64,000 nucleotides of DNA from Polytrichum commune (GCA_950295325.1 OX485806.1:53439169-53503168), one strand, 5' to 3'. Positions 1 to 11,699 are shown, numbered from the stretch's first letter. Notes: generated by a model from the sequence alone, not told the origin. Numbers and translations are program-made.

Positions 1-315
1 CCATGGGCATTGGCCCATTGTGAGGCCAAGTTGCCTAGTATGGTTCGGGTTGTTGTAGTGTTGCTCCAGCAACGCCATGATCAACATGGGATTGGACTTC
101 CATGGATGGAAGTCCACATCTAGGAATGGGTTACCGATTGAGGGGTGAGTCTCGAAAGCAAAGTAGGAGGGTTGGTTCCCTCCTATGAACTATAAGGTCT
201 GGGGTAGGAGGAGCTAACCATTAGCATGGCGGAATGCGAATGGTTAGCGCTCGTAACCTTTGCTACAAAAGGAAAATTGGCAAGATTCCTAAGGGGACTA
301 GCAAGGGTTGCGACA
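1..315 (+). repeat. 5' LTR (3' portion) of the chromovirus
   Basis: The last third of an LTR ending in CTAGCAAGGGTTGCGACA, directly followed by a methionine-tRNA type primer site. The same sequence recurs at 16410-16758 and, inverted, at 1538-1850, 23363-23690, 59400-59725 and 62099-62465. The TGTCGC start of this copy lies outside the window. It contains the near-perfect inverted repeat around 93-118. Confidence 0.9.
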
Positions 316-317
316 CT

Positions 318-329
318 TGGTATTAGAGC
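318..329 (+). other. Primer binding site of the chromovirus
   Basis: TGGTATTAGAGC lies two bases after the LTR end. It matches the common plant primer site complementary to initiator methionine tRNA (TGGTATCAGAGC) with one change. Its position fixes the orientation of the element and of all TGTCGC-type LTRs in the window. Confidence 0.85.
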
Positions 330-1537
330 AGGGTTCCAATTTTTGAGCTAGCACTTTGAGGAAAGCATGGCTATCAAATCAGCGGGTTATGATGGTGGCC
401 CGGGGTTTCAAAAAGGTTGTGAGGCTCAAATTGGAACAAAGATCATGTGTAAATGGAATTTGACCATACCATTGGTTCTAATGACAATGGTGGGCATGAT
501 GGTGAATTCGGTAAGGAAAATGGTGGAGTCCTTTGAAAGGTCTCCCGCACACCTCAAAAAGCATTTGGGGCCTAGAATACCAAATGCACCCAAAACCTTG
601 GAGGGCATCAATGTTGGATTGAAATTCCAATTCCAAATGATTGGAAGGTATTGATGTTGGAATGAATTTGGTGGAAATGAGGCGTCCGGGCCTCTTAAGG
701 CATATATGCACGTATTTTACACCCGAATGAATTGTACATCTTAGATGAACGAGTTTTCTAAGAAATACATCGTTTTAGGTGGGGTTTCAAAAGTGGGTGG
801 TGAATACCAAGTTCAAATTTCCAAAAGTTTATTGAGGTTGTGGCGGGGATCATCAAAATTGCCACGAGCATTAAGGCCAATGACCCCAATAAGAAATTTG
901 GCGGTGCCTTACAACAATGAACGTTGAGGGGAGATAGGTACCACGCCAAATAATATTTGTGCCGCGGACCGAATGTAAGACGATGGCATTGTGGCCAAGG
1001 CTACTAGCATTAAGCCGAGGGCAAGTCTTTTGTACCTTGAGACTCAAATGAATGGGGGAAATGTTTCATGGGTTGACAAAGAGGCTACCACTTCTTCTTG
1101 AGCCCAAAGCTTTCAAAGGGTTGGGGCTTGCCAATTGATAGAGCGGGCAAGCCCACCAAGGTGCGGTTTGGAAAAGGTGAAAAGCATGAGACAAAGGAGG
1201 CCGGATGCATGTAACCTTTCAATGTGGGACATTGGATTTTTGTCAAAATTTCACACCATGTGAAATAGATGAAATGCATGTCATTGTGATGGCCGCCTTC
1301 TTTGAAACTCACATGATGGATGTGAGGTGCAAGCCGGTGTGCTTGCGGTGCATTATGATGTGTCATAATGGCAAAGAATTGAAATTCAAATTGACAAGGA
1401 CTCCTATGGTAGGAGGACCCAAGTTGAATTTGGTCTTAATGGACCAAATGAAAAATAGAAAACTTAATGGTCATGGTTCAATTGGAGCAACTCCAAGGAA
1501 CGTTTGGGGAGGCTAGGCAAGATGGGCCTCCCCCAAA
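330..1537 (+). pseudogene. Decayed gag-protease region of the chromovirus
   Basis: No long frame survives. Around 1360-1480 the reading includes NGKELKFKL and GGPKLNLVLMDQ, which resembles the spacer between protease and reverse transcriptase. The minus-strand copy at 63440-63800 preserves the same passage (for example VVQLEQLQGT...DEPPRNYTCG). I cannot delimit gag or the protease active site. The solo LTR at 1538 cuts the spacer just before the passage that introduces the reverse transcriptase. Confidence 0.55.
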
Positions 1538-2475
1538 TGTCGCAACCCTTGCTAGTTTTCCTTCACTTAGCTTGACCGCCTTTCCAACCTAGCAAGTGCC
1601 ACGAGCGCTAACCTGCACATCCCACGCACATGCATCGTTAGCTCCCAAAACCGCGGACCTTCAAGCTCATGGCTTGGTCACCAAACCCTCCTACACATGC
1701 ATTCGGGACTCTCCCCTTAGTTGGTAGCCCATGGATAAGGTGGACTTCCATCCATGGAAGTCCACTCTTGAGTTGATCATCGTGTTGCCAAAACAACACT
1801 ACAACTACCTGGAGCACATTGCCAAGTGTGCTCCGGGGGGTCGATCGGCTAAGCCGCCTCACCCATATAAGCCTCTAGGACTTTGGGCGGGGCCCCTACC
1901 CCACCTTCAAGTATCCTTTTGTCTCTCTACAAGGGTTGGGGCCAAGTGGACATTTTCCCGTAGCCGCTGGGGCTAGAACCCCCCTTAGCAGCTTCAGACC
2001 ACCATAACTTCTACATATCATGTCTGATGCTCTCAAACGACCACTCTATCGTCCCCTACTGTTTGCGTAGATGCCGATGGACCCCTCACTTGCCTCATTT
2101 GGGCAAGTATTGAGGAAGTTATGGCTCTTCAAACCTTGGCAGTCCCGGGCACCACTCCCAGGTCATTGCTGTCCCAGGGTGCTGTCCCGGGACAGCGCCC
2201 CACTCAAATGGCCATATCTCCTAGCTAGCACCTCCGATTGAGGTGTTCCTTAGCATTCTAGAATTCCACTGCCATAAGCTACTCATAACTTATGGCCTTA
2301 CCCGCATGACTCTTAGTTCCCGTGGGTGAGAGGCGTTCTCAACGCCCGGGGCCCTCACCCACACTAAGAGTACTTGGGCCCTCTCACCAATGGCGCCACA
2401 AGTCCCGGGTGTCACTCCGGGGTCCCCCTTGTGCCCATGGTGTTGCGGGCACTCCTCATAAAGAGGTGCGTGACA
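1538..2475 (-). repeat. Solo LTR of the chromovirus family, inverted, with perfect 5-bp target duplication
   Basis: 938 bp from TGTCGCAACC to GTGCGTGACA, flanked on both sides by CCAAA (1533-1537 and 2476-2480). The reading that stops before it resumes after it (HIGGMLVRYKVVF...LPKKLPPR), so it inserted into the spacer ahead of reverse transcriptase. It carries the GGACTTCCATCCATGGAAGTCC and GCGCTGTCCCGGGACAGCGC palindromes of the family. No internal region is present, so this is recombination between LTRs after a full insertion. Confidence 0.93.
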
Positions 2476-2774
2476 CCAAACCACATTGGTGGGATGTTGG
2501 TGAGGTACAAGGTTGTATTCACCAATGTGTTGCCCAAAAAGTTACCGCCAAGGACTGAAAAATAACTTTGCTCAACGAGAGATTGAGCACTTGAGGTATG
2601 TGGTGACAAAGGAAGTTGGTGGACGAACATGAAGAATGTCAAGGCAATCCAAAAGGAAAATTGACCCTTCATTCAAAAAAGGCTTAGGTCATTTGTTGGC
2701 CTAGCCAACTATTACCAACACTTCATTCGAGAGTTTTTGAAGGTTGCTAGGACCTTATTCAACTTATTGAGGAA
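2476..2774 (+). pseudogene. Reverse transcriptase remnant of the chromovirus
   Basis: Two pieces are readable. One is the lead-in (VFTNVLPKKLPPR, 2515-2560). The other is the end of the domain in the style VKAIQ...FVGLANYYQHFIREF (2635-2745), which matches the conserved GLANYYRRFI passage of chromovirus reverse transcriptases. The catalytic core, including the YxDD box, is missing between them, so an internal deletion precedes the tandem repeat block that follows. Confidence 0.7.
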
Positions 2775-3640
2775 GATGGCTATCTCAAGAGTAAGATGAG
2801 CCTTGTCACCAGGCCTTTGGGGAGCTCAAGAGCAAGTTCTTTTAACAAGATGTGGTTAAGATTCCGGGTTTTCATAAGCATTTTGAGGTGCACATGGAGG
2901 TGAGTGACTTTGCCATTGGCGGATGGTTAATGTAAGATGGATGGCCATTGCATATAAGAGCATGAAACTCGATGGTTGTCCGACCTTGTCCAACTTGTGC
3001 AAGAAATGGCTATCCCAAGAGTGGGATGAGCCTTGCCACCAAGTTCTCATCGCTGCCCGTGCTCAAGTTTGCGGAATTTGACAAACCTTTTGAGGTGTAT
3101 ACGGGGGCGAGTAACTTTACCATTGGCGGATATTGATCCAAGATGGATGCCCATTGCATATGGGAGCATTAAGCTTAAAGGTTTTCGAACCTTGTGCGAC
3201 TTGTGAAAGAAATGGCTATCTCAAGAATGGGATGAGCCTTGTCCCAAAGTCTTTGGGGAGCTAAAGACAAAATTCTCTTGCCACCCGTGTTCAAGTTCGC
3301 GGAGCTTGACAAACCTTTTGAGGTGCATACGGGGGGCGAGTGACTTTGCCATTGGCGGATGGTTAATATAAGATAGATGGCCATTGCATATGAGAGCATT
3401 AAGCTCGATGGTTATCCGACCTTATCCGACTTGTGAAAGAAATGGCTATCCCAAGAGTGGGATGAGCCTTGCCACCAAGGCTTTGGGGAGCTTGAGGGCA
3501 AGTTTTCTTCGCCGCCCGTGCTCAAGTTCGCAGAGTTTGACAAACCTTTTGAGGTGCATACAGGGGTGAGTGACTTTGCCAATGGCGGATTGTTGATGTA
3601 AGATGGATGGCCATTGCATATGGGAGCATGAAGCTCGATG
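2775..3640 (+). repeat. Tandem repeat of a reverse transcriptase/RNase H boundary segment, about four units
   Basis: The string AATGGCTATCycAAGAgTGgGATGAGCC recurs at about 2775, 3005, 3211 and 3441, giving units of 230, 206 and 230 bp. Each unit encodes the passage WLSQEWDEPCHQ...GELKSKF...KPFEVHTG...DFAIGG...IAYESMKLDGC, the normal junction between reverse transcriptase and RNase H. Unit lengths are not multiples of three, so copies sit in different frames. The same expansion occurs on the minus strand at 54110-54467 and 62560-63260. Confidence 0.85.
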
Positions 3641-3785
3641 GTTGTCAAACAAGACAACCAACTCATGACAAAGAACTTCTTTGCCGTTGTGCATTGCTTG
3701 AAGATGTGGCGACACTATTTGGGGTCGCACAAAACAAAGGCGTGAACAAAGGTCTACATGGACAATGTGTCCTAAAAGAATTTTG
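3641..3785 (+). pseudogene. RNase H remnant of the chromovirus, cut by the MULE
   Basis: Reads like QPTHDKELL...VVHCLKMWRHYLGSHKTKVYMDNVS with frame breaks, matching the middle of a gypsy RNase H (glutamate of DKELL and aspartate of YMDN). It stops at AAAGAATTTTG, the target site of the MULE. The continuation of the same gene is at 18698. Confidence 0.8.
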
Positions 3786-3860
3786 GGGAAAGTTACAGCA
3801 TGAGCGTAGAGCGGTGAGCGTCATGTTTTCGTGAATTTCTCCGCTCGCTTTTCAAAAATT
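3786..3860 (+). repeat. Left terminal inverted repeat of the MULE
   Basis: Starts GGGAAAGTTACAGCATGAGC and pairs imperfectly with the right end. The best matching stretches are GCATGAGCGTAGAGCG and TTTTCGTGAATTTC. Length of detectable similarity is about 60-75 bp. Confidence 0.8.
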
Positions 3861-5311
3861 TATTGAAACATAAGGATCCTATTACCACTGAATTTGGTCC
3901 GGACAAAACTGTAAATGTATATTTTCAGGGAAAAGAGTACCCCAAATTTGTGGAAGGGTGTTATATATATAGTGAAATTAGGGCTGACGTCATCATTTAA
4001 ATGAAAGGGTTATTTAAATGAGGACCGTTCAAGGTGGAACTGAAATTTTGTTTTAATTAGTTTACAAATTTGTTTTAGTGTTTAAGGCTAAGGGCGTAAT
4101 TAGGGCTGGCTCCATCATTTAGATGCGGGCATCCTCGAAACAATAATTTAAATGGCGAAGTTTATACAATCCAACAAGTGAATATTCTTGTGCTCGTTAA
4201 TCGGTCATGTAGGTAGGTCCCCTCAAATATGTTCATTAGGTGTTGCGTCTAGGATGGGGATCATACTATAGAGTATATAGTCCAATCTTTTTTATTTGTT
4301 TGGGTTTTCATTTTTGTAGCTACATCTAACCACATACCACTCAAAGATAGGAGTTCATTAAAATAAGCAACTGAATTAAGCACGTCTACTTTAAGCCCAA
4401 AACCTCTTGACACATGGCTCTTTTGAAGTGGCTAGAAAAGGGTGATTATCACGTACGAGCATAACTTTCATCCATACATTATCTAGACTTGACCCCTTTA
4501 GGTTTAATGCTGATTGGCCTCAAATTTTGATGTCAAGTTACTAAGATACAATAGTACTCAAAGTTACATACTATTCTAGGGTTTTCACGGTGGATGAGTT
4601 ATAGATACGTTCGTATGCAATAATTCCCTCCCCCACCTAGATATAAAGCTTATATGATGTGTGGAGAATGGAAACAATTACTAGGTCAAGGGCTTTTACT
4701 ACTTCATATAAGAAATTATATGGCAAAGAGTTTAAAATCGAGCTCCAGCCATTCCAAACATCACTTTAGAGACGCATGTGCCCATAAACATAACCAAACT
4801 CCCCACGGGTGTTTGGAGGCAATAAAAATTATTTTTTTGTGTTAAAATGCTATTCATATTTTTAAAAATGCAAAATAACTATTGAAGGAAATGCATTGTC
4901 CTTCTAGTGAGATTATCCAATTGAAGAAATGAGTTAAAACTATGGTTCAAATACGGTAGCATTTATGGAAGAATACAATATATATGTATATATTTCTAAG
5001 CTTTAAAATAAACAAAATGCACTTCAACAATTTATATACAATTGACATAAAAACGGAAGACATGTCCTTCCTAGGTTTTGTTAGATAGAGTCAATTCAGT
5101 GTTCAAGTTTGAAGTGTGCACATGCATTTCAGTGCAAATGGCTTAACTCAAACTTTCAAACTTCAACTTCTTTGAACTTCTTTGACAAGTCTAGAATAGC
5201 TATGACACAAAGAAACTTGTAGGTGTTTTATTTTAAAAAGAAATGGCCATTTGAAATGGCTACATTATGCACGTGGCGAGAGAAAAGAAACAAACATATG
5301 GATAGTCTTGA
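3861..5311. other. AT-rich non-coding left arm of the MULE
   Basis: No frame of note and no similarity to other parts of the window. It includes AT-rich stretches around 4850-5060 and lies 3' of the minus-strand cargo gene, so it probably holds that gene's 3' untranslated region and polyadenylation signals. I see no further gene. Confidence 0.5.
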
Positions 5312-8300
5312 TCAAGGTGAACCAACATCGAAACTCTTGTCACATTGATCAGCCTCGACATCCATGTATCTAAGCACTGTAGGGTTGAAAAATTGACGTG
5401 GAGAATCTGAAAGGATTGGAGATGGGCCGCGTATGAAATCCTGTGCTATACGTTCGGCATATGAAGGTAAGGCGAACAAAATAGGAGGACTCATGTAGAC
5501 ATCAGCGTGGCGGATCAAACGTCGTGCGAGACCTGCGTCACTAAATAATAAAACAAAGTCAGCATGACAAATTGTATGAATACATCAAATGTTTGAGAGA
5601 CTTAAGACATGGAGTTAAGACGCACCGCAATACTTGCGACCCTTCTTCTTCTTTGGCGCAATGTCTTCCTTAGAATCAGAGTCTGTGGTCGAATCCGCGC
5701 GCTCTTCTGGTTGCGGGATTGCATCCACGTAAGGCTTGAGAAGCGCCTCGAAGATTTCTAAATCCGGCTCCAACGCTATGAGGTGTCGGTTTGAACGTTG
5801 GCAAGCAATGACAGAAGCACCTGCATTTTGGGAAACGGAAATTAGATCGTGGAATGCAAAAAACTGTTGTGAACGATGAAGGGAGAGATTGAAGACCTAT
5901 ACTAGGGCTCCAGTCGCAGACGATATCACGCTCGTCTGTTAGACACTCGATGAAGCACTGAACAAAGGATGGGTCCTTCTCACGCGAGCCACGCCAAGGA
6001 AGTCCGGTAGGGCGTAGAAGCTGGGAATCGGTTGTCGTGAAGTTCGTCAAGTCGTTGCGCTCTTCGGGAAGGATCTCCATTTGTACGAACTGTGGTCGCA
6101 ATCAGCGAGTGCGGAACTTGGAACTAAGGCGTGCAAAGACCTTAATGTTGAAGTTATGGGTCTGTAAGACAACCTCAAGGATTAGTAGATATTGAAACTG
6201 ATTGTCGGATTGAGAAATTCAAATTATGAACATAAAAGATAATACCTCTTTCTGGTGTGGAAGGGAGGAGGCCATGGGAATGGGATTATAGCCCCACCAA
6301 TCCCGGACAATCGTAAAATCATAGATTTTAATTTTACTATCTAACTTCTTCTCGATTCGGCGGTCTTTGGGATGGAAGAGTAGAACAACTCCGTCATCGG
6401 TCAAGTGACAATCTGCGAAGGCGAAGAGTTGGTCAAAGTAGTCTGTCTCTCGCTTGTTCCACGATGGTACGGACATGGGGGAGATGACAGGCACGACCAA
6501 GTCTTTGGGAGCGTCAACAATCACGAGATCAATTCCAGGATGCCTAGGCCGCATTTGCATCGATTCACAAGGATAAGTACGGCCCACCCCGGCCTGTATG
6601 AATAAGAGTAATGGAAAGCATGAGTTACCGACAAAAAAAAACATCACAAGTCCAAGATAATTTTCAAATTGATAGTGTTAGTGAGATATGGTATTGTGTG
6701 ACCTTGATAATGTGGTCTACGATACGCACAAGCTGCGGATCCATGAATTGCTGGTGTTCAAACTGGTTAAGCAAGGCACAGAAGTTTCCATGCTCAAGAA
6801 ACATCGGTAGGGTCGTCTTAAACGGCGAAGACGAAATGGCACCTACACCTTTCGGGGGTGGTACACCACGGCCAGAGTGTGTGATATGAAGAGTTTGGCT
6901 AGATTGAACATCCAAGTTGGAAAGTCTTGGTGATTGCGGATTCGAAACCGTGCGTTGCGAAGTCTGAGTCGAAGCCAAAGGAGCTCGCTCAGGAATTTGA
7001 ATTCCTGCAGGTGGGGCTGCCACAACGGAACCGTCGCGAGAACGAACCTGCCCTCGACGTTGAACTTTTGGCTTCGGAGCAGGTTCAGGCTGAAATGCCT
7101 CGTCGTCGTCGTTGTCGTTTAAGTCAGTGACCATAGGAGCCGGTCCTCCTGCAGATTGTTCCGGGATAGGGACGAGGTGTTTTTCCTCCTCAGGAACGAA
7201 GTTCGGTTGGCACTCGAGGAACCAACCACCTGTGAGCAACACCTCATTGGGAAATCGATTGCGTTGGTCTTCGGTCCAAAGTTCCTCAATTGGCGTTTGT
7301 GTAGACGGTTTGAGCTCGACATGAGCCGGAACTTCCCAAGCCGCAAGAGCACGTTTGGCGATGAGCTCTTGCTTCATGTACCTGCATATATGCGTTACAT
7401 TTAGTAAGGGTGATAGAGACAAAGAGAACACTGAATCAAACAAGAAGTCAAATCATACAAACCTGTAAAACAAGCGGCCCGCTAAAATTCCACCATCAAT
7501 CTTTAGGAGCTCTGAACCTTTCAGAAACCTTGGGCTTGCATTTTCCGAGAGGTAGAAGGGGAAAGCCTTCTTCCACAATAGCGATCTCCATTTCTCCACG
7601 TATTCTGCCGGCTTGAGAATAACGGAGCTCCACTCAATGTTGATCTTAAGTTTAGCGACATACTTGTCCATGTGGTCTTGAAGGAAAGTAGACAACTGAC
7701 ACACATTATGAAACGATGGGTGTTAGAAGTAACGACGATTACAACGGATTAAAAATGAAGAGACTAGAGGAAGTAAGTATCGTCATACCTGAGCCTAGAG
7801 AGAAGCCCTTGGCAACCAGGCATCAAGGAATTTGTCCTTCATTGGACGATCTAGTGGAAAACGGTAGGCTGCCCGTTCCTCGTCCGTTCCGTTCCACAAT
7901 TGCAACCATTTTCCTTTGAAGTCTTGATGGACCTTGGTGCTTGCAATTTTATGAAGTCGCTCAACGGTCAAGTCCAATGATTTTCCGCTAGTATAGTGTT
8001 TATTGAGCTGGGTGGAAAATGGAGAATTATATTAGAATTGAGAGTAGAGTTGAGTTGAAAGTTGAAAGTTGAGTTGAGAGTTGAGAGTTGAGAGTTGAGT
8101 TGAAAATTGAAAATTGAAAATACCTCTTGTTCAAATAACTCTCCATTGGCTGGGTTGGCGATTGCAACCATCTTGTCGAACCTTTGGCTGCGCCAATGTT
8201 TCACACACTTCGTGATCGCTTTGTCCATCGCACTCCAGACTCCAGGCCCAGTCCTCTCATTCTCGGGCACGGTCTCGTAATAGTTCGAGCAAGCAGCGTC

Positions 8301-9517
8301 GGATGCAGCAGCGCATTGTCTCTGTACGACAATAATTAAGATGCAAGAAACGTATGATGCACTTCATAATATGAAAACGATAAGCACATAAATTTGGAAA
8401 ACTTACCGCATGGAGGAATTTAACGAAAATGTCCATGGTGAGTGGATACCATGACGGTACACGGGGTTTATAAGCCTCACAAATAGCCATGTCCTCTTTG
8501 CTAATAAGACCTTTGAAATCAGAAAGTTTGAATGTGCCGAAGGTTCGAATTCTTTGCAACTTGGCAATAGTACTGTCTTGAACATGATCATGTTCCGTGG
8601 ACCTGTGAGCGACGAGATGAATATTAAAACAAGGTTCACTGAATAAATGCAATATGAAATTAATGAAAATGGATGTGCAAGTATACTTACCAGTTGATGT
8701 CGTTCATGGCGTTGAGGAGGATTGAGCATTGCCCACGTGCGTCGAGAACAATGCAGTCAACGGAAATGTACGAGTCAGGATTATTGTAGTGGTACTTGTG
8801 GATGTAACCCATCCAAGCCATCACACGGTGATTGCCTTCGTAGACGTAAAAGTATTTGTTCCGAAACTGATTGAGATCAGGATCAGAGGACAAATACTCT
8901 TCGAACTCATCATTAGCGGACTTCCATAGCGGGTTAGACCAAATGGAGTCGTCCTCTTGAACCGCTAGCTCGTTGTCGGAGATGTCGAAAGGAGACACGT
9001 ACAATACTCGATTTCCTTCTCGATAGCCTTTGACGAACTCGTTCGCCAACATCTCAACGTCCGAATCGACAATTGGACGCACCTTCGGGTAGGTCTTGAG
9101 ATGGCAAAGAGGAATAAGGAATCGAGACTTCTTAATGGGTTTGGTGCGAAGCTTGGAGATGACGGTGTTATAATCACTCTTCTACAGCAACCTCATCTCA
9201 TTTGCACTCCACATGGGGTCCTTGTCCTGCAGATGAGGGGGCATGTGAACAATGCCAAGTTCAACACCACCAGCTGGACGTAAGGGCTTTGTCGAGCGTT
9301 TCTCGCTCGACTCGGGTGCTTCTTATGTGTCCTCTTGTATGGTATACGCTTCCTCCACATGTTGGCAAGTATCGAGAAGGGGTTGATCGGTGGATGGGGC
9401 AATCGGAGGAACATCCTCTTCCACGACTGCAACACGTGGAGAATGTTGAGAGTCCGGGGGAATGCTAGACTCAACGGAATTTGTCGATGGAGGTACGGGC
9501 ACATCGGATAATGCCAT
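5312..9517 (-). pseudogene. ParB-like / permuted DNA-methyltransferase-like protein carried by the MULE, ten coding exons, four nonsense codons
   Basis: Exons by position: 9517-8691, 8602-8407, 8321-8124, 8007-7789, 7695-7463, 7381-6703, 6593-6246, 6161-5897, 5820-5626, 5532-5312. All borders are GT-AG and phases agree, giving 1126 codons plus the terminal stop. The first exon resembles a ParB/sulfiredoxin-type fold: RPIVDSDVEMLANEF, then YVYEGNHRVMAW (GxHR-like) and VDCIVLD. The seventh exon holds a motif IV-like strand (DLVIVDAPK, where active enzymes have DPPY or similar) and GVVLLF. Exons eight and nine hold PWRGSREKDPSF, then a motif I-like DWSPSIGASVIA and RHLIALEPD. That order (IV before I) is that of beta-class N6-adenine/N4-cytosine methyltransferases. 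The C-terminus has a KKKKGRK stretch. In-frame stops: TAA 9323-9325, TAG 9183-9185, TAG 7795-7797, TGA 6102-6104. The middle exons I do not recognise; exon six is proline-rich and acidic. Confidence 0.72.
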
Positions 9518-10969
9518 CTGAAAGGTAGGCAAACGACTCACAATACACTTAGAAAAAGTATGAATTACTAGAAATCAGCAATACGACTAACAACTAAAGG
9601 ACTCAATAAGACATAGTTGTCACAACATGTAAAACTATGACTAAACGACGAGTAGCTAAGACACAATGAAGCATGTCCGACAAGTCACTGTTGTAAACAG
9701 AGTCAGCCTCCGCTCAATCTCCACTTGAGAAAACTGCATACAAAAAATACATGAAGATGGATTAGAATAAGTGCGCCAACGCGACAGTATATATTCACGG
9801 GTCCCAGTTGAAATCAAAACATTTTCAAAAAAATTCAAGAGGTTGGGCCTCTGGGCTGAGCCCATCACAGGCACCAGCCCTCACTCTCTATATTCGAAAA
9901 CCAAGTATTAATTCACATTCAGGGGTCCCTGCATTGGCGAAGGGACCCTCCTAGTTGAAATCAAAACAATTTGAAAACAAATAAAAAGGTTGGGCCTCTG
10001 GGCTGAGCCCATCCCAGGCACTAGCCCTCACTCTCTATATTCGAAACCAAGTATATATTCACACAAGGGACCCTCCCAGTTGAAATCAAAACATTTTGAG
10101 AAAAAATAAAGAGGCTGGGCCTCTGGGCTGAGCCCATCCCAGGCACCAGCCCTCACTGTCTATATTCCAAAACCAAGTATATATTCACACAGGGGACCCT
10201 CCCAGTTGAAATCAAAACATTGTGAAACAAAAATAAAGAGGCTGGGCCTCTGGGCTAAGCCCATCCTAGGCACCAGCCCTCACTCTCTATATTCGAAAAC
10301 CAAGTATATATTCACATTCAGGTGTCCCTGCGTTGGCGCAGGGACCCTCCCAGTTGAAATCAAAACAATTTGAAAAAAAATAAAGAGGCTGGGCCTCTGG
10401 GCTGAGCCCATCCCAGGCACCAGCCCTCACTCTCTATATTCCAAAACCAAGTATATATTCACACAGGGGACCCTCCCAGTTGAAATCAAAACATTGTGAA
10501 AAAAAAATAAAAAATTGGGCCTCTGGGCTAAGCCCATCCTAGGCACCAGCCCTCATTCTCTATATTCGAAAACCAAGTATTAATTCACATTCAGGGGTCC
10601 CTGCGTTGGCACAGGGACCCTCCTAGTTGAAATCAAAACATTTTGAAAACAAATTCAAGAGGCTGGGCCTCTGGGCTAAGCCCATCCCAGGCACCAGCCC
10701 TCACTCTCTATATTCGAAACCAAGTATATATTCACATTCAGGGGCCCCTGCATTGGCGCAGGGACCCTCCTAGTTGAAATCAAAACAATTTGAAAAAAAA
10801 TCAAGAGGCTGGGCCTCTGGGCTAAGCCCATCCTAGGCACCAGCCCTCACTCTGTATATTCAAAACCAAGTATATATTCACATTCAGGGGTCCCTCACTC
10901 TCTTTATTCTGAAACAAACACTCCTTTGAGCTCAAACATACAACAGTATAGGGTTTTGAATTCACATAC
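9518..10969 (-). other. Probable long intron containing a minisatellite
   Basis: Between a possible upstream exon (10970-11170) and the ParB-like exon. Acceptor CCTACCTTTCAG precedes the ATG at 9517, and the donor after SQKDSKYK is AAG/GTATGTG. Both exons are in phase 0. An additional 5' exon near 9650-9735 (preceded by TTTTTTGTATGCAG) is possible, in which case translation could start at 9517. Confidence 0.45.
9800..10912. repeat. Minisatellite, eight units of about 126 or 147 bp
   Basis: The core GGGCCTCTGGGCTgAGCCC starts at 9845, 9992, 10117, 10244, 10391, 10517, 10665 and 10811. Spacings are 147, 125, 127, 147, 126, 148 and 146. Long units carry an extra 21 bp (TTCAGGGGTCCCTGCGTTGGC) that pairs with the adjacent GCAGGGACCC to form a 10-bp hairpin stem. 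Every unit also holds TTGAAATCAAAACA, and the last one is partial. Confidence 0.92.
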
Positions 10970-11170
10970 CTTATACTTTGAGTCCTTTTGTGAATACCTG
11001 GTCCGCTTCTTCTCCACTCCTTCGTCCTTCCACATATTCGCTAATTCGTCCACAAATGACCCATGGGCATATGAAATCGATGAAGATGGACTTACGTTCT
11101 CCAGGTGTACGTCTATAAATTTGGTGGTGCCCTCCATCCTTGTAACTGCATCTCCTCCTTGATCTGCCAT
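10970..11170 (-). CDS. Possible first coding exon of the ParB/methyltransferase gene
   Basis: ATG at 11170, preceded by an acceptor-like TTTTACAG, opens 67 codons (MADQGGDAV...SQKDSKYK) ending at AAG/GTATGTG. A stronger internal donor lies at GAGAAC/GTAAGT. Both donors leave phase 0, which fits the exon that begins at 9517. The passage FVDELANMWKDEG is unrecognised. It could instead be the end of the neighbouring small gene at 11700-12423. Confidence 0.4.
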
Positions 11171-11699
11171 TTCCTGTAAAATGATATGATCCACTGTTAA
11201 CACCTTTTGACTCCCAATCACATCCCTAAAGCTACTACCCCTTGTATCCCCTCAGACCCTAAAGCTTCTCTATGCTGGTTACTTTAGAATTTTAATAAAT
11301 ATGTCTTCAAGCAGCAAAGCCTATACGGCTGAATCCAAGAACATTTCTGGGTGCTAATAATCCACCACAACCTAACGAATGCCACAATCCTTTTCTAACG
11401 TGCCTCCCTCACCTCCCAGTTCCGCTTGTGCAACCAGGCCACTTCAAGGACCAGGCCCGTCCAACCCTAACCCGTGTCTTTCTCTTCCAACCCTTACCGG
11501 GTCCCTCTCTTCCCGGGTCCCTCTCTTCCTGGGTCCCCTCTTCCCATGTGCCTCTTTGCAAGTTGGGTTATTTTTTAACTTGTAATTAAATATCTAACTG
11601 CCCTTCCTGAAACATTCATACATTTGCAAACCCAATCAAAACATTCTTCAATATCAACTTTACAAATCACGGGTGAAATATAAATCAATGGTTCTTTGG

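Noticed and set aside
9800..10912. CRISPR-like array
   Set aside because: The regular repeats have no unique spacers; whole units are repeated. It is a minisatellite in a plant transposon.
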